DNA from: Brevibacterium sp.
GTDB lineage: Bacteria > Actinomycetota > Actinomycetes > Actinomycetales > Brevibacteriaceae
DNA length: 64,000 bases
Reading direction: 5' to 3'
Assembly (NCBI RefSeq): GCF_031179145.1
Contig: NZ_JAPSIB010000017.1
Span: 21,572-85,571, forward strand
Below the pieces are notes generated by a model. The model searched no databases, was not told the origin of the DNA, and was given only the letters and a program-made list of their open reading frames with translations. Both the position numbers and the translations under genes were made by a program. Positions 8,874-18,300 of this stretch are shown in pieces (position 1 is the first letter of the stretch; every line of letters starts with the position of its first letter).

Positions 8874-10118
8874 ATGGAAATCGATATGCATCTCGACACG
8901 GCAGTCTCGTCCATCATCAACGCGCGGATCCTGGACGTCGAGAGCGGAACCCTCTCTGAGCCCAGCACGATCGAGATTGCGGACGGTGAGATCACGGCTG
9001 TCCGAGCGGGAGCGACGACTATTGCGAGCGGTGCCTTTGACGCTGGTGGGCGTGTCGTGTCGCCGGGGCTGATCGATGGGCACGTCCACGTGCTCGCGTC
9101 GACAGCGAACCTCTCAGACCTCGGAGGAGAGTCACCCTACTATCTCGCGGCACAGGCCTCGCGTCTGCTCGGAGACATGCTCTCGCGCGGCTTCACCGCT
9201 GTCCGCGATGCAGGCGGTGCCGACTTCGGCCTCGCGGCCGCAGTCAACGAGGAACTGATCACCGGACCGCGGCTGTTCTTCGGTGGCAAGGCACTGTCCC
9301 AGACAGGAGGGCATGCCGACATGCGGGGTCCGGGCACCCACGTACTCGATCGTCACATGTGCTGCCCAAACATCGGGATTGTCTGCGACGGTGCTGATGC
9401 GGTGCGCAAGGCGGCGCGAGAGAATCTGCGCACCGGCGCCGACCACATCAAGATCATGCTCTCCGGGGGAGTGGCGTCCCCGACGGATCGGGTTGACTCC
9501 ACGCAGTTCTCCGACGAGGAGATCCGAGCAGCTGTCGAAGAGGCTGACGCCGCCAATCGCTATGTGCTCGGCCATGCCTACACTGCTCGCTCCGTGAATC
9601 GAGGTCTGTCCCTGGGAGTGCGGTCGATTGAGCACGGGAACCTCATCGATGAGAAGAGCGTGGAACTGTTCCTGGAACATGATGCCTTCCTCGTCCCGAC
9701 ACTTGTCACCTACGAAAGGCTCAAGGCCGACGGAGCTCAGTTCGGCCTACCCGAATCCAGTCAGAAGAAGGTCGACGATGTTCTTTATGCCGGCATCGAT
9801 GCCCTGGCCCTGGCCACTGAACATGGAGTAAACATCGTCTACGGCTCGGATCTGTTGGGTGGAATGCACCCGCACCAGAACCACGAGTTCGTGATCCGGT
9901 CCCAGGTCCAGACCCCTCAGCAGGTGATGCGATCGGCGACGACGACAGCAGCGCGTCTGCTCGGTCAGGAGGGGCGTCTGGGAGTCGTCGCCGAGGGAGC
10001 CCACGCCGACCTGCTCGTGCTTGACGCCAATCCGCTTGACGACGTCACTGTGCTCGGCGACGCCGAGACGGCCATTCACTCTGTGTTCAAGGGCGGCCGG
10101 GCCGTACGAAGGCCTTGA
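8874..10118 (+). CDS. Metal-dependent amidohydrolase (prolidase / Xaa-Pro dipeptidase-like, Sgx9260 type)
   Basis: VVSPGLIDGHVHV (HxH), DHIKIMLSGGVASPTD (carboxy-Lys), GHAYT...SIEHGNLID, VYGSDLLGG; in-frame starts at 8874 or 8886. Confidence 0.87.
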   Translation: MEIDMHLDTAVSSIINARILDVESGTLSEPSTIEIADGEITAVRAGATTIASGAFDAGGRVVSPGLIDGHVHVLASTANLSDLGGESPYYLAAQASRLLGDMLSRGFTAVRDAGGADFGLAAAVNEELITGPRLFFGGKALSQTGGHADMRGPGTHVLDRHMCCPNIGIVCDGADAVRKAARENLRTGADHIKIMLSGGVASPTDRVDSTQFSDEEIRAAVEEADAANRYVLGHAYTARSVNRGLSLGVRSIEHGNLIDEKSVELFLEHDAFLVPTLVTYERLKADGAQFGLPESSQKKVDDVLYAGIDALALATEHGVNIVYGSDLLGGMHPHQNHEFVIRSQVQTPQQVMRSATTTAARLLGQEGRLGVVAEGAHADLLVLDANPLDDVTVLGDAETAIHSVFKGGRAVRRP

Positions 10119-10211
10119 GATCGATTCGCGAGCGGTATAGCCAGCTTCTGGACCTTCGTTCGAAGCGAAGCGTCTCGATCGTCCTAACTCATACTGCTGC
10201 AAGCAGCCGAA

Positions 10212-10316
10212 TTGCGCCCAGCGGTGGGAATTGCGGCTCGCGGTGTTCAACGCGGGCCGGGGCAATCGAGGCGAGACGCAGAAGAGCGGCACCTTCGCGG
10301 TGAAGGTGCCGCTCTT
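10212..10316. repeat. Right copy of the ~105-bp direct repeat; contains a perfect 16-bp-stem hairpin (10281-10317)
   Basis: Aligned base by base with 6286-6390; gaagagcggcaccttc-gcggt-gaaggtgccgctcttc. Confidence 0.92.
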
Positions 10317-10317
10317 C
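10281..10317. terminator. Bidirectional terminator candidate between convergent amidohydrolase and scoB
   Basis: Perfect 16-bp inverted repeat with 5-nt loop between convergent genes. Confidence 0.7.
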
Positions 10318-10357
10318 CCGTGGTGCCGCGGGACGAGCAAGACGCCCGCGGGCCGGC

Positions 10358-11023
10358 TCAGACGTCGGGGACGGTGACGGTGCCGACTTCGGCGGGGACG
10401 ACCACCTCGGCGCCGGTCTTCTCCTGGATCTCCTCGGCCGTGACTCCCGGTGCCAACTCGACGAGGGTGAACGCGTCACCGCTGATGTCGAGGACGGCGA
10501 GGTCGGTGACGATGCGTTCGACGACGCCCTTGCCGGTCAGGGGCAGTTCGCACATGGACAGCAGCTTGGGAGTGCCGTCCTTGGCCACGTGGTCCATGAT
10601 GACGATGACGCGCTTGGCGCCGTGGACGAGGTCCATCGCGCCGCCCATGCCCTTGACCATCTTGCCCGGGATCATCCAGTTCGCGATGTCGCCGTTCGTG
10701 GCCACCTGCATCGCGCCGAGGATCGCGACGTCGATCTTCCCACCGCGGATCATGCCGAAGCTCGCCGCCGAATCGAAGTAGGAGGCGCCGGGGAGCATCG
10801 TGACGATCTCCTTGCCGGCGTTGATGAGGTCGGGATCGATCTCGTCCTCACGCGGGTAGGGTCCGACCCCGAGCAGTCCGTTCTCCGACTGGAGGACGAG
10901 GTGCACGCCGTCGGGGAGGAAGTTCGGCACGAGGGTGGGCATGCCGATGCCGAGGTTGACGTAGCTGCCGTCGCCCAGCTCCTGAGCCGCACGGGCCGCC
11001 ATCTGGTTTCTTGTCAATGCCAT
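10358..11023 (-). CDS. scoB: 3-oxoacid (succinyl-CoA:acetoacetate) CoA-transferase subunit B
   Basis: [21 protein letters not shown]...[14 protein letters not shown]...[14 protein letters not shown]...VTDLAVLDI. Confidence 0.93.
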   Translation of the reverse strand: MALTRNQMAARAAQELGDGSYVNLGIGMPTLVPNFLPDGVHLVLQSENGLLGVGPYPREDEIDPDLINAGKEIVTMLPGASYFDSAASFGMIRGGKIDVAILGAMQVATNGDIANWMIPGKMVKGMGGAMDLVHGAKRVIVIMDHVAKDGTPKLLSMCELPLTGKGVVERIVTDLAVLDISGDAFTLVELAPGVTAEEIQEKTGAEVVVPAEVGTVTVPDV

Positions 11024-11035
11024 GTCAGGTTCTCC

Positions 11036-11824
11036 TCAGCCCTTGTCAGCGCTCGGCTCGGTGCGGACGGTGCGTTTCTCGATCGGCTTGTCGGCGACCT
11101 GCTCGGGGGTCAGCGGCACGACCTTGTGGACGAAGATGCCCGGCAGGTGCACGGCATCGGGATCGATCTCGCCCGGCTCGACGAGCTTCTCGACCTCGGC
11201 GATGGTCACACGTGCGGCCTGAGCCGCCGGGGGATTGAAGTTGCGCGCCGAGGAGTGGAAGACGAGGTTGCCGTGACGGTCGCCGACAGCGGCGCGGACC
11301 AACGCGAAGTCAGGCGCCAAGGACTGCTCGAGGACGTATTCCTTCTCCTCCCCGAAGGTGTCGAACACCCGGATGTCCTTCGGCGGCGACGACTTGATGA
11401 CGGTGCCCTCCGAGTCGTACTTCCAGGGGATGCCGCCCTCGGCGACCTGGGTGCCGGCTCCCGTGATCGTGTAGAACGCGGGGATCCCGGCACCTCCGGC
11501 ACGCAGCTTCTCCGCCAGGGTTCCCTGCGGGGTGAGCTCGACCTCGAGCTCACCGGAGAGGTACTGTCGGGCGAACTCCTTGTTCTCACCGACGTAGGAG
11601 GCGATGATCCGGCGCAGTCGATGGTTGGCCAGCAGGACTCCCAGGCCGCGTCCGTCGACGCCGGCGTTGTTGGAGATCGCCTCGAGGTCCTTCGTGCCCT
11701 GAGCGTCGATCGCGCGGATGAGGAACTCAGGCACGCCGACGACCCCGAAACCGCCTACGGCGATCGATGAACCATCGGCAATATCGGCTACCGCCGCAGC
11801 GGCTGTGTCAACTACTTTGTCCAT
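11036..11824 (-). CDS. scoA: 3-oxoacid CoA-transferase subunit A
   Basis: VDTAAAAVADIADGSSIAVGGFGVVGVPEFLIRAI...SNNAGVDGRGLGVLL...GELEVELTPQGTLAEKLRAGGAGIPAFYT. Confidence 0.93.
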   Translation of the reverse strand: MDKVVDTAAAAVADIADGSSIAVGGFGVVGVPEFLIRAIDAQGTKDLEAISNNAGVDGRGLGVLLANHRLRRIIASYVGENKEFARQYLSGELEVELTPQGTLAEKLRAGGAGIPAFYTITGAGTQVAEGGIPWKYDSEGTVIKSSPPKDIRVFDTFGEEKEYVLEQSLAPDFALVRAAVGDRHGNLVFHSSARNFNPPAAQAARVTIAEVEKLVEPGEIDPDAVHLPGIFVHKVVPLTPEQVADKPIEKRTVRTEPSADKG

Positions 11825-12528
11825 GAACCCAGTCTGCCACGGACCTCTCCGAGAGTGCCCGCCAGGTGTGAGATCCGATCCTCGGCCATGCCGTTGGCGA
11901 GAAGGACCTCACCGCCGCCGAGGAGGTGGCCGAGGAAGCGGGCCCACTCATCCGCCCGCGGGGTGGAGTGGGAGACGAGGAGTCCCTCCGGTCTGGAACC
12001 GGAAGCAGACCCGGTGACCGTCGGTGAGTGGGTCCAGTCGACGGGCTCGGCGCCGACCTCGAGGACTCCGGAGGCGTCGAGGCGACGAGAGGTGACGTCG
12101 GGGTAGGCCCGGATCGAGGAGTTGACGTCGATGAAGTCCGCCGCGACCGGGGTGCTCAGCGCCAGAGCCGGGGGATTGTAGACGAAGATCTCCTCGGCGT
12201 CGACGAAGCTCTCCTCCGTCTCCGATCCGAGCGGCACGAAGGCATGGAAGTCACCCTCGGGCGCAATCGACGGGGTGGCCTCGCCGACGACGACCCGCCC
12301 TCCGGCCAGCAGGACAGAGAGGATCGCGACGACCTCTCGCCAGTGCAGGCCGTTCGGCATCGGCACGAACAGGGTGAAGTCGGGACCGAGGTCGTAATCG
12401 CCGAAGAGGCCGACTCCCTTATTCACCCAGTTGGCGATGACCGGTCCGGTGAGGTCGAGGCTGTCGTGGTCGGGACCGCGCCAGAGGAGGACGGGCCCGC
12501 CGGTGCGGGCGATGACGGAGAGATCCAC
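11812..12528 (-). CDS. TIGR03089 family protein
   Basis: GPVIANWVNKGVGLFGDYDLGPDFTLFVPMPNGLHWREVVAILSVLLAGGRVV; position next to fbiB matches actinobacterial synteny. Confidence 0.75.
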   Translation of the reverse strand: MDLSVIARTGGPVLLWRGPDHDSLDLTGPVIANWVNKGVGLFGDYDLGPDFTLFVPMPNGLHWREVVAILSVLLAGGRVVVGEATPSIAPEGDFHAFVPLGSETEESFVDAEEIFVYNPPALALSTPVAADFIDVNSSIRAYPDVTSRRLDASGVLEVGAEPVDWTHSPTVTGSASGSRPEGLLVSHSTPRADEWARFLGHLLGGGEVLLANGMAEDRISHLAGTLGEVRGRLGSWTK

Positions 12529-12603
12529 GGGTGACCAGCTTTCATGAGTCGGGTGCGGGTGAGTGCGGGCACCGGGGTGCGGGGCGAGGATGGGAATCGG
12601 GGC

Positions 12604-13722
12604 TCAGGGCCTCTGCAGGCCGATGTCGATGATCACCCCGCGCGGGTAGGAGCTCTGCTGCCACTGCCAGCGGGTGGTGGCGGTGAGATCCTCGGCGTAG
12701 AGCGCAGTGTGGGTGCGTTCGACGAGCGAACCCAGCCCGACCATCGCCTCGAGCAGGGGAGGGCCCTCGGTCTGTGGGCTGGCCGGTCCGTCCGAAGGAG
12801 TGATGATGACGCGCGATCCCGCTCCTTCGATGCGCATCCGCCAGGCCTCGTGGCCGGGTGTGCGAGCCTGACCGGCGCGGACGACTCTGAGCGCGCGAGA
12901 GACGCGTTCGAGGATGTCGTCCCCGCCGTCTCCCGCTGCGGCCCGGCCGGGAACGGCGGTGACTCCGAGTCCGCGGTGGATCGCCTCGACGTGGCCGTGG
13001 CGGAACCAGTCCTCGTCGAGGTCCCGGTTGAGCGCCTTCGCCCCATCCCGGCCGTTGTCGAGGTAGCCGCCGGCACCGCGGACGAGGGCCATCGGGAGTC
13101 CGCGTGAGGAGCCCTTGACGAGGTCCGCAGCGGCCGCGATCTCGTCGGCGATGGCGCGCACGGTCACGGTCTGGACACGGCCGTCGTCGTCGAGCCGGCC
13201 GCGCTGATCGTCGAGGCCGGAGAATCCGGACAGGCCGAGGGCGAAGTCGCCGACCCCGATCCGCCAGGGCCGGGAAGTCGTGTCGGAGATGACGAGTCCG
13301 ATGCGCACGGAGAACGCCTGTTCCACTCGCGCCCGGAGTTCGTCGGCGGAGCGGTCGGAGTCGACGGGATGGAGCACGACCGCTCCGCCCGAGTTCGACT
13401 GATCGAGGCCGGCGGCGGCCTGCACTGTGCCCGCATGCGTGCGCACGATCTGGACGGTCGTCCCTGAGGCATAGGTGCGTTCGGCGACGAGGTGGGACGA
13501 CGAGTCCGCGACGAGGTCCTCGAACTCCGCCCGGTTCGCCACCTGCGTCATCCGACCCTCGGCCTTGGACACGACCTTCGAGGCGACGACGAGCACGTCC
13601 CCGTCCTTGAGGTCGATCCGGTTCCGCCGCAGAGCGTTGATGAGGATCGCCGCCAGGTCGGAGCCGGCGACGATCGCCTCCTCCACGGGAGGGGCGTAGA
13701 CGGTGAGCAGTCGGTCGTTCAT
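12604..13722 (-). CDS. fbiB: Coenzyme F420-0:L-glutamate ligase-like protein (CofE/FbiB N-domain type); no recognisable C-terminal nitroreductase domain
   Basis: DGDVLVVASKVVSKAEGR, RTHAGTVQAAAGLDQSN, LVISDTTSRPWRIGVGDFALG, IADEIAAAADLVKGSSRGLPMALVRG. Confidence 0.82.
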   Translation of the reverse strand: MNDRLLTVYAPPVEEAIVAGSDLAAILINALRRNRIDLKDGDVLVVASKVVSKAEGRMTQVANRAEFEDLVADSSSHLVAERTYASGTTVQIVRTHAGTVQAAAGLDQSNSGGAVVLHPVDSDRSADELRARVEQAFSVRIGLVISDTTSRPWRIGVGDFALGLSGFSGLDDQRGRLDDDGRVQTVTVRAIADEIAAAADLVKGSSRGLPMALVRGAGGYLDNGRDGAKALNRDLDEDWFRHGHVEAIHRGLGVTAVPGRAAAGDGGDDILERVSRALRVVRAGQARTPGHEAWRMRIEGAGSRVIITPSDGPASPQTEGPPLLEAMVGLGSLVERTHTALYAEDLTATTRWQWQQSSYPRGVIIDIGLQRP

Positions 13723-14585
13723 GCGTGATCCCAGATCGTCGAGGTGCGGCGGTCGATCTCTCCCAGGGCGACAGCCTCGGCGACACTGTCGACAAAGGTC
13801 ACAGACCCCAGGTGCTGCCGGAGCCGGTCGCGGTGATCCCCGTGCCGACTGGCGTGGTCATGGTGGTCATCGTCGCCGAGGTGGTCGCCCTCGTCGCGGC
13901 GGTCGCCGTCGCCGAGGCGATCTCCGGCCAGAGCGACGACGTGTCCCCGGGTGCCTTCGAGGGCATCCTTCATCCCCGGCAGGGACACTACCGCCTCGAC
14001 GCCGAATTCCGGCATCGCCTCCGTGCAGACGAGGACGAGGTCGGCAGCGCGGATCGCCGCGAGGACGCCGGGAGCCGCCTGGGCGGCGTCGAGACCGCTG
14101 AGGGCGAACTCCTCCGCGGCAGGACGGCCCTCGGCCAGCCAGCGGTGGATCGGCCAGGCGGTCGAATCGACGATCGCGAACGCCTCCACCGCCTGGTTGC
14201 TCAGCGGGAGGATGTCGAAGTCGGGGGAGAACCGCTTGGCCATCGCCGCGGTCGCCTGGGCGAGCGTGTAGCCGAGGTTGAGCAGACGCGTCCGCAGCAC
14301 GGCTGCGGCCAGCGTCCGCTCGGTCATCGGGAACCATTCGGCGTCCACCCGATAAGCGAGCAGCTCGTCGACCGCCCCGCCGGCGACGGGCTCGGTGGCC
14401 GGCATCGTCAAGGCGTCGATGTCGGGGCTGAAGCGCAGGCCGTGGACAGTGGCGTCGGTGAGAGTGGAGGCGACGACGGTGAGCGTCTCGATCGGGGGAG
14501 CGGAGTCCTCGAATCCTGCGCGGGCGATGAAATCGCTGACTGTACCGGTTGATTCGGCAGTGGCACCGAGCAATACGACTCTCAT
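13719..14585 (-). CDS. Divergent FbiA/CofD-like protein with degenerate signature motifs and His/Asp-rich insert
   Basis: Start overlaps fbiB order; weak CofD-like stretches (VLRTRLLNLGYTLAQAT, DILPLSNQAVEAF, GVLAAIRAADLVLV, VSLPGMKDAL) but no GGVGGA nucleotide motif. Confidence 0.65.
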   Translation of the reverse strand: MRVVLLGATAESTGTVSDFIARAGFEDSAPPIETLTVVASTLTDATVHGLRFSPDIDALTMPATEPVAGGAVDELLAYRVDAEWFPMTERTLAAAVLRTRLLNLGYTLAQATAAMAKRFSPDFDILPLSNQAVEAFAIVDSTAWPIHRWLAEGRPAAEEFALSGLDAAQAAPGVLAAIRAADLVLVCTEAMPEFGVEAVVSLPGMKDALEGTRGHVVALAGDRLGDGDRRDEGDHLGDDDHHDHASRHGDHRDRLRQHLGSVTFVDSVAEAVALGEIDRRTSTIWDHA

Positions 14586-14710
14586 CCCTCCATAATCCCA
14601 CCTGCGTGTGATCTTTCCGAAATTCCCACGATCCGTTCAGATGCTCCCCATAGGTTGTGTCACTGACGATGGACGTCCGCTAGATGTGGTGTTGTGGGCG
14701 CGTGTGCATG

Positions 14711-14724
14711 AGAACGCGCGTTCT
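14711..14724. promoter_or_regulatory. Perfect palindrome AGAACGCGCGTTCT upstream of whiB2 (possible operator; resembles the GAAC-N4-GTTC core of LexA boxes)
   Basis: 14-nt self-complementary sequence in the whiB2 upstream region. Confidence 0.3.
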
Positions 14725-14887
14725 ATTAACGCTCCTCGCCTTCGCCGGGCTTGCGCGGAGGGCTTGACGCGGCAGTAATGACACGCGTGTAATTTATACC
14801 TAAGGGGAACGCACCTAGCACGAATGCTGACGGATTCGTGAGCGCACCACGCGGACGATTCTATCTTCTGCTGGTGCGACGCTGGGG

Positions 14888-15346
14888 GTGAGAAAGGGGA
14901 AGATCGTGCAGAGCGCACAGAGAAAATGGCAGGAGAAGGAGGACTTCGGGCAGTTGCCCGGAGTGACTTCACGAAGTGCTGAGGACTGGTTCGTCGAGCC
15001 GGGTTCCCGGACGCCGGAGACCCTGCCCGATCCGCTGGCGATCGATCCGAACGATCTGACGCCGCTTCCCACGGACGATGCCGCGGTCTCACCGCTGTCG
15101 CTGCTCCTCGGAGCTGTCGGTGACGGAGAGCTGTCGTGGCAGGATCAGGCGCTGTGCGCCCAGACCGATCCGGAGGCGTTCTTCCCCGAAAAGGGAGGAT
15201 CGACCAGAGAGGCCAAGCGCGTCTGCGGGTCCTGCGAGGTCCGCTCGGAATGCCTGGAGTACGCCCTGGCCAATGACGAGCGATTCGGAATCTGGGGCGG
15301 CATGTCGGAACGCGAACGCCGCCGGCTGAAGAAACGAGCCGTGTGA
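14888..15346 (+). CDS. whiB2: WhiB family Fe-S transcription factor (WhiB2/WhmD-like); start may be GTG further in (about 14907)
   Basis: CAQTDPEAFFPEKGGSTREAKRVCGSCEVRSECLEYALANDERFGIWGGMSERERRRLKKR; adjacent to fbiA-like gene as in M. tuberculosis. Confidence 0.9.
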   Translation: MRKGKIVQSAQRKWQEKEDFGQLPGVTSRSAEDWFVEPGSRTPETLPDPLAIDPNDLTPLPTDDAAVSPLSLLLGAVGDGELSWQDQALCAQTDPEAFFPEKGGSTREAKRVCGSCEVRSECLEYALANDERFGIWGGMSERERRRLKKRAV

Positions 15347-18300
15347 GTCCTGCCGTGACCGTCGTCGTCACCACCGGCGACGCTTCCAGCAGGGCCGAGC
15401 TCGAAACCGCTCTCCGCCAGACCCACCCGGGGATCCCGATCGTGGACCTCGGGGGTCTCGCGGTGAGCGAGGCGCTCTCGCTGCCGGCCGTGGCGAAAAG
15501 TTCCCATCTGTGGTTCCTCACTCACGATTGCCGGCCGGCGCCTGGCTGCCTCGATGAACTCCTCGACGCCATCGGCGCCACCGAATCCATTGCCGCTGTC
15601 GGTCCCAAGATCATGCACGACGGGCGCATCGTCTCCGCGGGAGTGACGACCACCTCGGCGGGCGCCCGCTTCAACCCTGTCGGCACCGGTGAGATCGACC
15701 AGGGCCAACGCGACTCGGACATCGACACCCTGGCCCTCGACATGCCCGGCATGCTCATCGCCACCGCCGACCTCGAACGCATCGGCGCACCCAGCCGCAT
15801 CCTCGGCCCACCCCACCGCGGGATCGAATACTCCCGCCGACTGCGCGACCTCGGGCGCCGCGTCGTCGTCGCCCCGGCCGCGAGGCTCGAGATCTCGGCT
15901 GATCATGCCGTGCGTCTGGGCAGCTCCGCCCACCCGCCCGTCTCGAAGGCGCAGATCCGCGCCGAGCAGCGCTACCGGCTCAGCCTCGCCCATCCCTCCC
16001 TGCCTGCGCTCATCTGCCTGCTGGTGCTCAGCGGACTGAAGGACGCCGTCCTCGGACTGCTCGCCAACGACGTTCGCACGGCCTCCTGGCACCTGTCCGC
16101 GCTGCTCGGCCTCGGCGCCGATGCCCGCGCCACCGCGAAGGTGCGCAGAGCCAACGTCCGCCGCAGCCGGATCGCCAAGCGCGGTGGCAGCGCCCATCTG
16201 GCGGCGCTGTTCGCCAACCCCGACGAACTCGCCGTGGCGCGCCGGAGCATGCACGCCGCCGAGGAGACCCGGCGCGATCACGAACGACACGGCACCGCGA
16301 CCCCAGACGAAGCCGACCTCCATCAGATCGGCGACACCGAGGAAGAGATCGACTCGTTCTCCCGCCTTGAGGTCAGCGGTGGGCCGGGGCTGTTCCGGCA
16401 GCCGCTGACCTACCTGATCGTCCTCGCCGCCGCGATGAGCGGATTCCTCTCCCATCGGCTGTTCGGACCCGGACACCTCACCGGCGGTGCGCTCGGTTCG
16501 ACCGATGTCACTCTGCGCGACCTCTTCGCCCGGCTGCTCGATCCCACCGATGACGTCTCCACCGGGATCCTGGCTCCCGCCGACCCCTACCATGCGGTGC
16601 TGACGATGCTCAGCCTGCCGTTCCTCGGCGACGTCGACCTGATGGCTCGGACGCTGATCCTCCTCGGTCCGATCCTCGCGGTCATCGCCGCCTACGCCTG
16701 CGCCCGGATCGTCGTCAAGAGGAAGTGGGTCCGCGCCCTGGCGGCTCTGCTGTGGATCGCGGCCCCGGTGTTCACCACTGCCATCCCGGCCGGTCGCCTC
16801 GGCGTCATCCTCGCTTGGATCACCGCCCCGCTGGTCGTCCTGGCCCTGCGGCGCAGCCTGCGCTCGGGCTCCGTGGCAGCGGCGGCGACCGCCGGTCTGC
16901 TGCTCTTCGTCGTCATCGCCGGCATCCCGCTGATGCTGGTGGTCGGTCTCGTCCTCACCGCGTATCTGCTCGCCACCGGGCGGGGACTGCGACACCTCTG
17001 GCTCCTCGTGCCCACCGTGGCGCTGGCCTGGCCGTGGCTGCTCGGACTGTTCCGGGAGCCCGGCGCCCTCCTCGTCATGCCGGGGCAGACCCTGGCCCCG
17101 CCGGCGCCGCCGACCTACCTGCTCGCGCTCAGCTACCCGAGCCCGGTCGACATGACCTGGGCGTCGACGCTGCTCCGGGGTCTCGGGATCCACGGGGTCG
17201 GCGCCGAAGCGCTGGCCCTGTGGGTGCCGCTTCTGCTCGTGCCGATGCTCGTCCTCGCGTTCCTCACCCTCATCGAGGCCCGACTCAAGCTGCGCAAACT
17301 GATGTGGGCTGTCGGCCTCTACCTGTCCGGTCTGCTGCTGGCGACGGTGCAGATCCTGCTGCCCGCCCAGGTCGGTCCCTTCCAGCTCATCGGCTCCTAC
17401 CCGGCGGCCGGGCTGACCCTGCTCAGCCTCGGCGCGGTGATGCTGTTGGCGCTCGGCGCCGAACGGACCACCGCCAAGTCGACGAGCAGACGACGCATCC
17501 CGATGCGCTCACTGGCCGGGCTGGTCGCCGTCGCCGCACTCGGCATGATCGTTCTCGGCATCGGCTCGAGCACCTCCTCACCGGATGTCGTCCATGCGCA
17601 GGAATCCGCCAGGATCCCGGCGCTGGCCGCGGACCGGGCGGCGAGCGAGGCCCGTGCCCGGACCCTGACGCTGAGCGAGGTCGACGGCCAGGTGCTGGCC
17701 TCGCTGATCTCGACTGCCGATGGCACGGTGGTCGGGACCTCGACGATCCACGCCGCCGAGGCGCTCGGTGGGTGGCCGTGGGAGCGCAGACCGCTGCCCA
17801 TCCCCGCTGATCAAGTGCTCATCGCCCAGTCGGCGGCCTCCCTGTCCGCCGACGACGCCGTCGACGTCCGCTCCCTCCTCTCCCGCCTCGGCGTGGACTT
17901 CGTCCTCGTCGACCCGCAGTCGGCGAGACTGGCGAACTCGGTGGCAGCGACCTCCGGACTGCTGCGGGTCGGACCCACCGAAGCCGGGACGCTGTGGCAG
18001 GTGGATGCACCCACCTCCGGCCGCTACCTCATCCGTGAGGCCGACGGCAGCCTGACCACCGCGAACGTCAGCGGCGACACCGTGCAGGTCCCGGCGGGGA
18101 CCGATGGGCGCAGCCTCGTGGTGTCCACGCCCGCAGACGATCTGTCCGCCAGTCTCGACGGGGTCGAACTGCCCCGGCCGGACACCGCAGGCGCGGACTG
18201 GGCGGCAGCGTTCTCACTGCCTCCCTCGGGTGGCACCGTGACGCTGAGCAGCAGTTCGCCCCTGTACGCCCCCGGCGTGGTCGCGGGACTCGGGCTCGGG

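Noticed and set aside
6436-10118. Insertion-sequence or phage origin for the 6.4-10.1 kb cassette
   Set aside because: No transposase, integrase, terminal inverted repeats or target-site duplications seen; only the 105-bp direct repeats are supported.
11812-11824. Overlap of scoA start with the end of the TIGR03089 ORF
   Set aside because: Short overlap of co-directional genes is ordinary translational coupling or a start-site choice issue.
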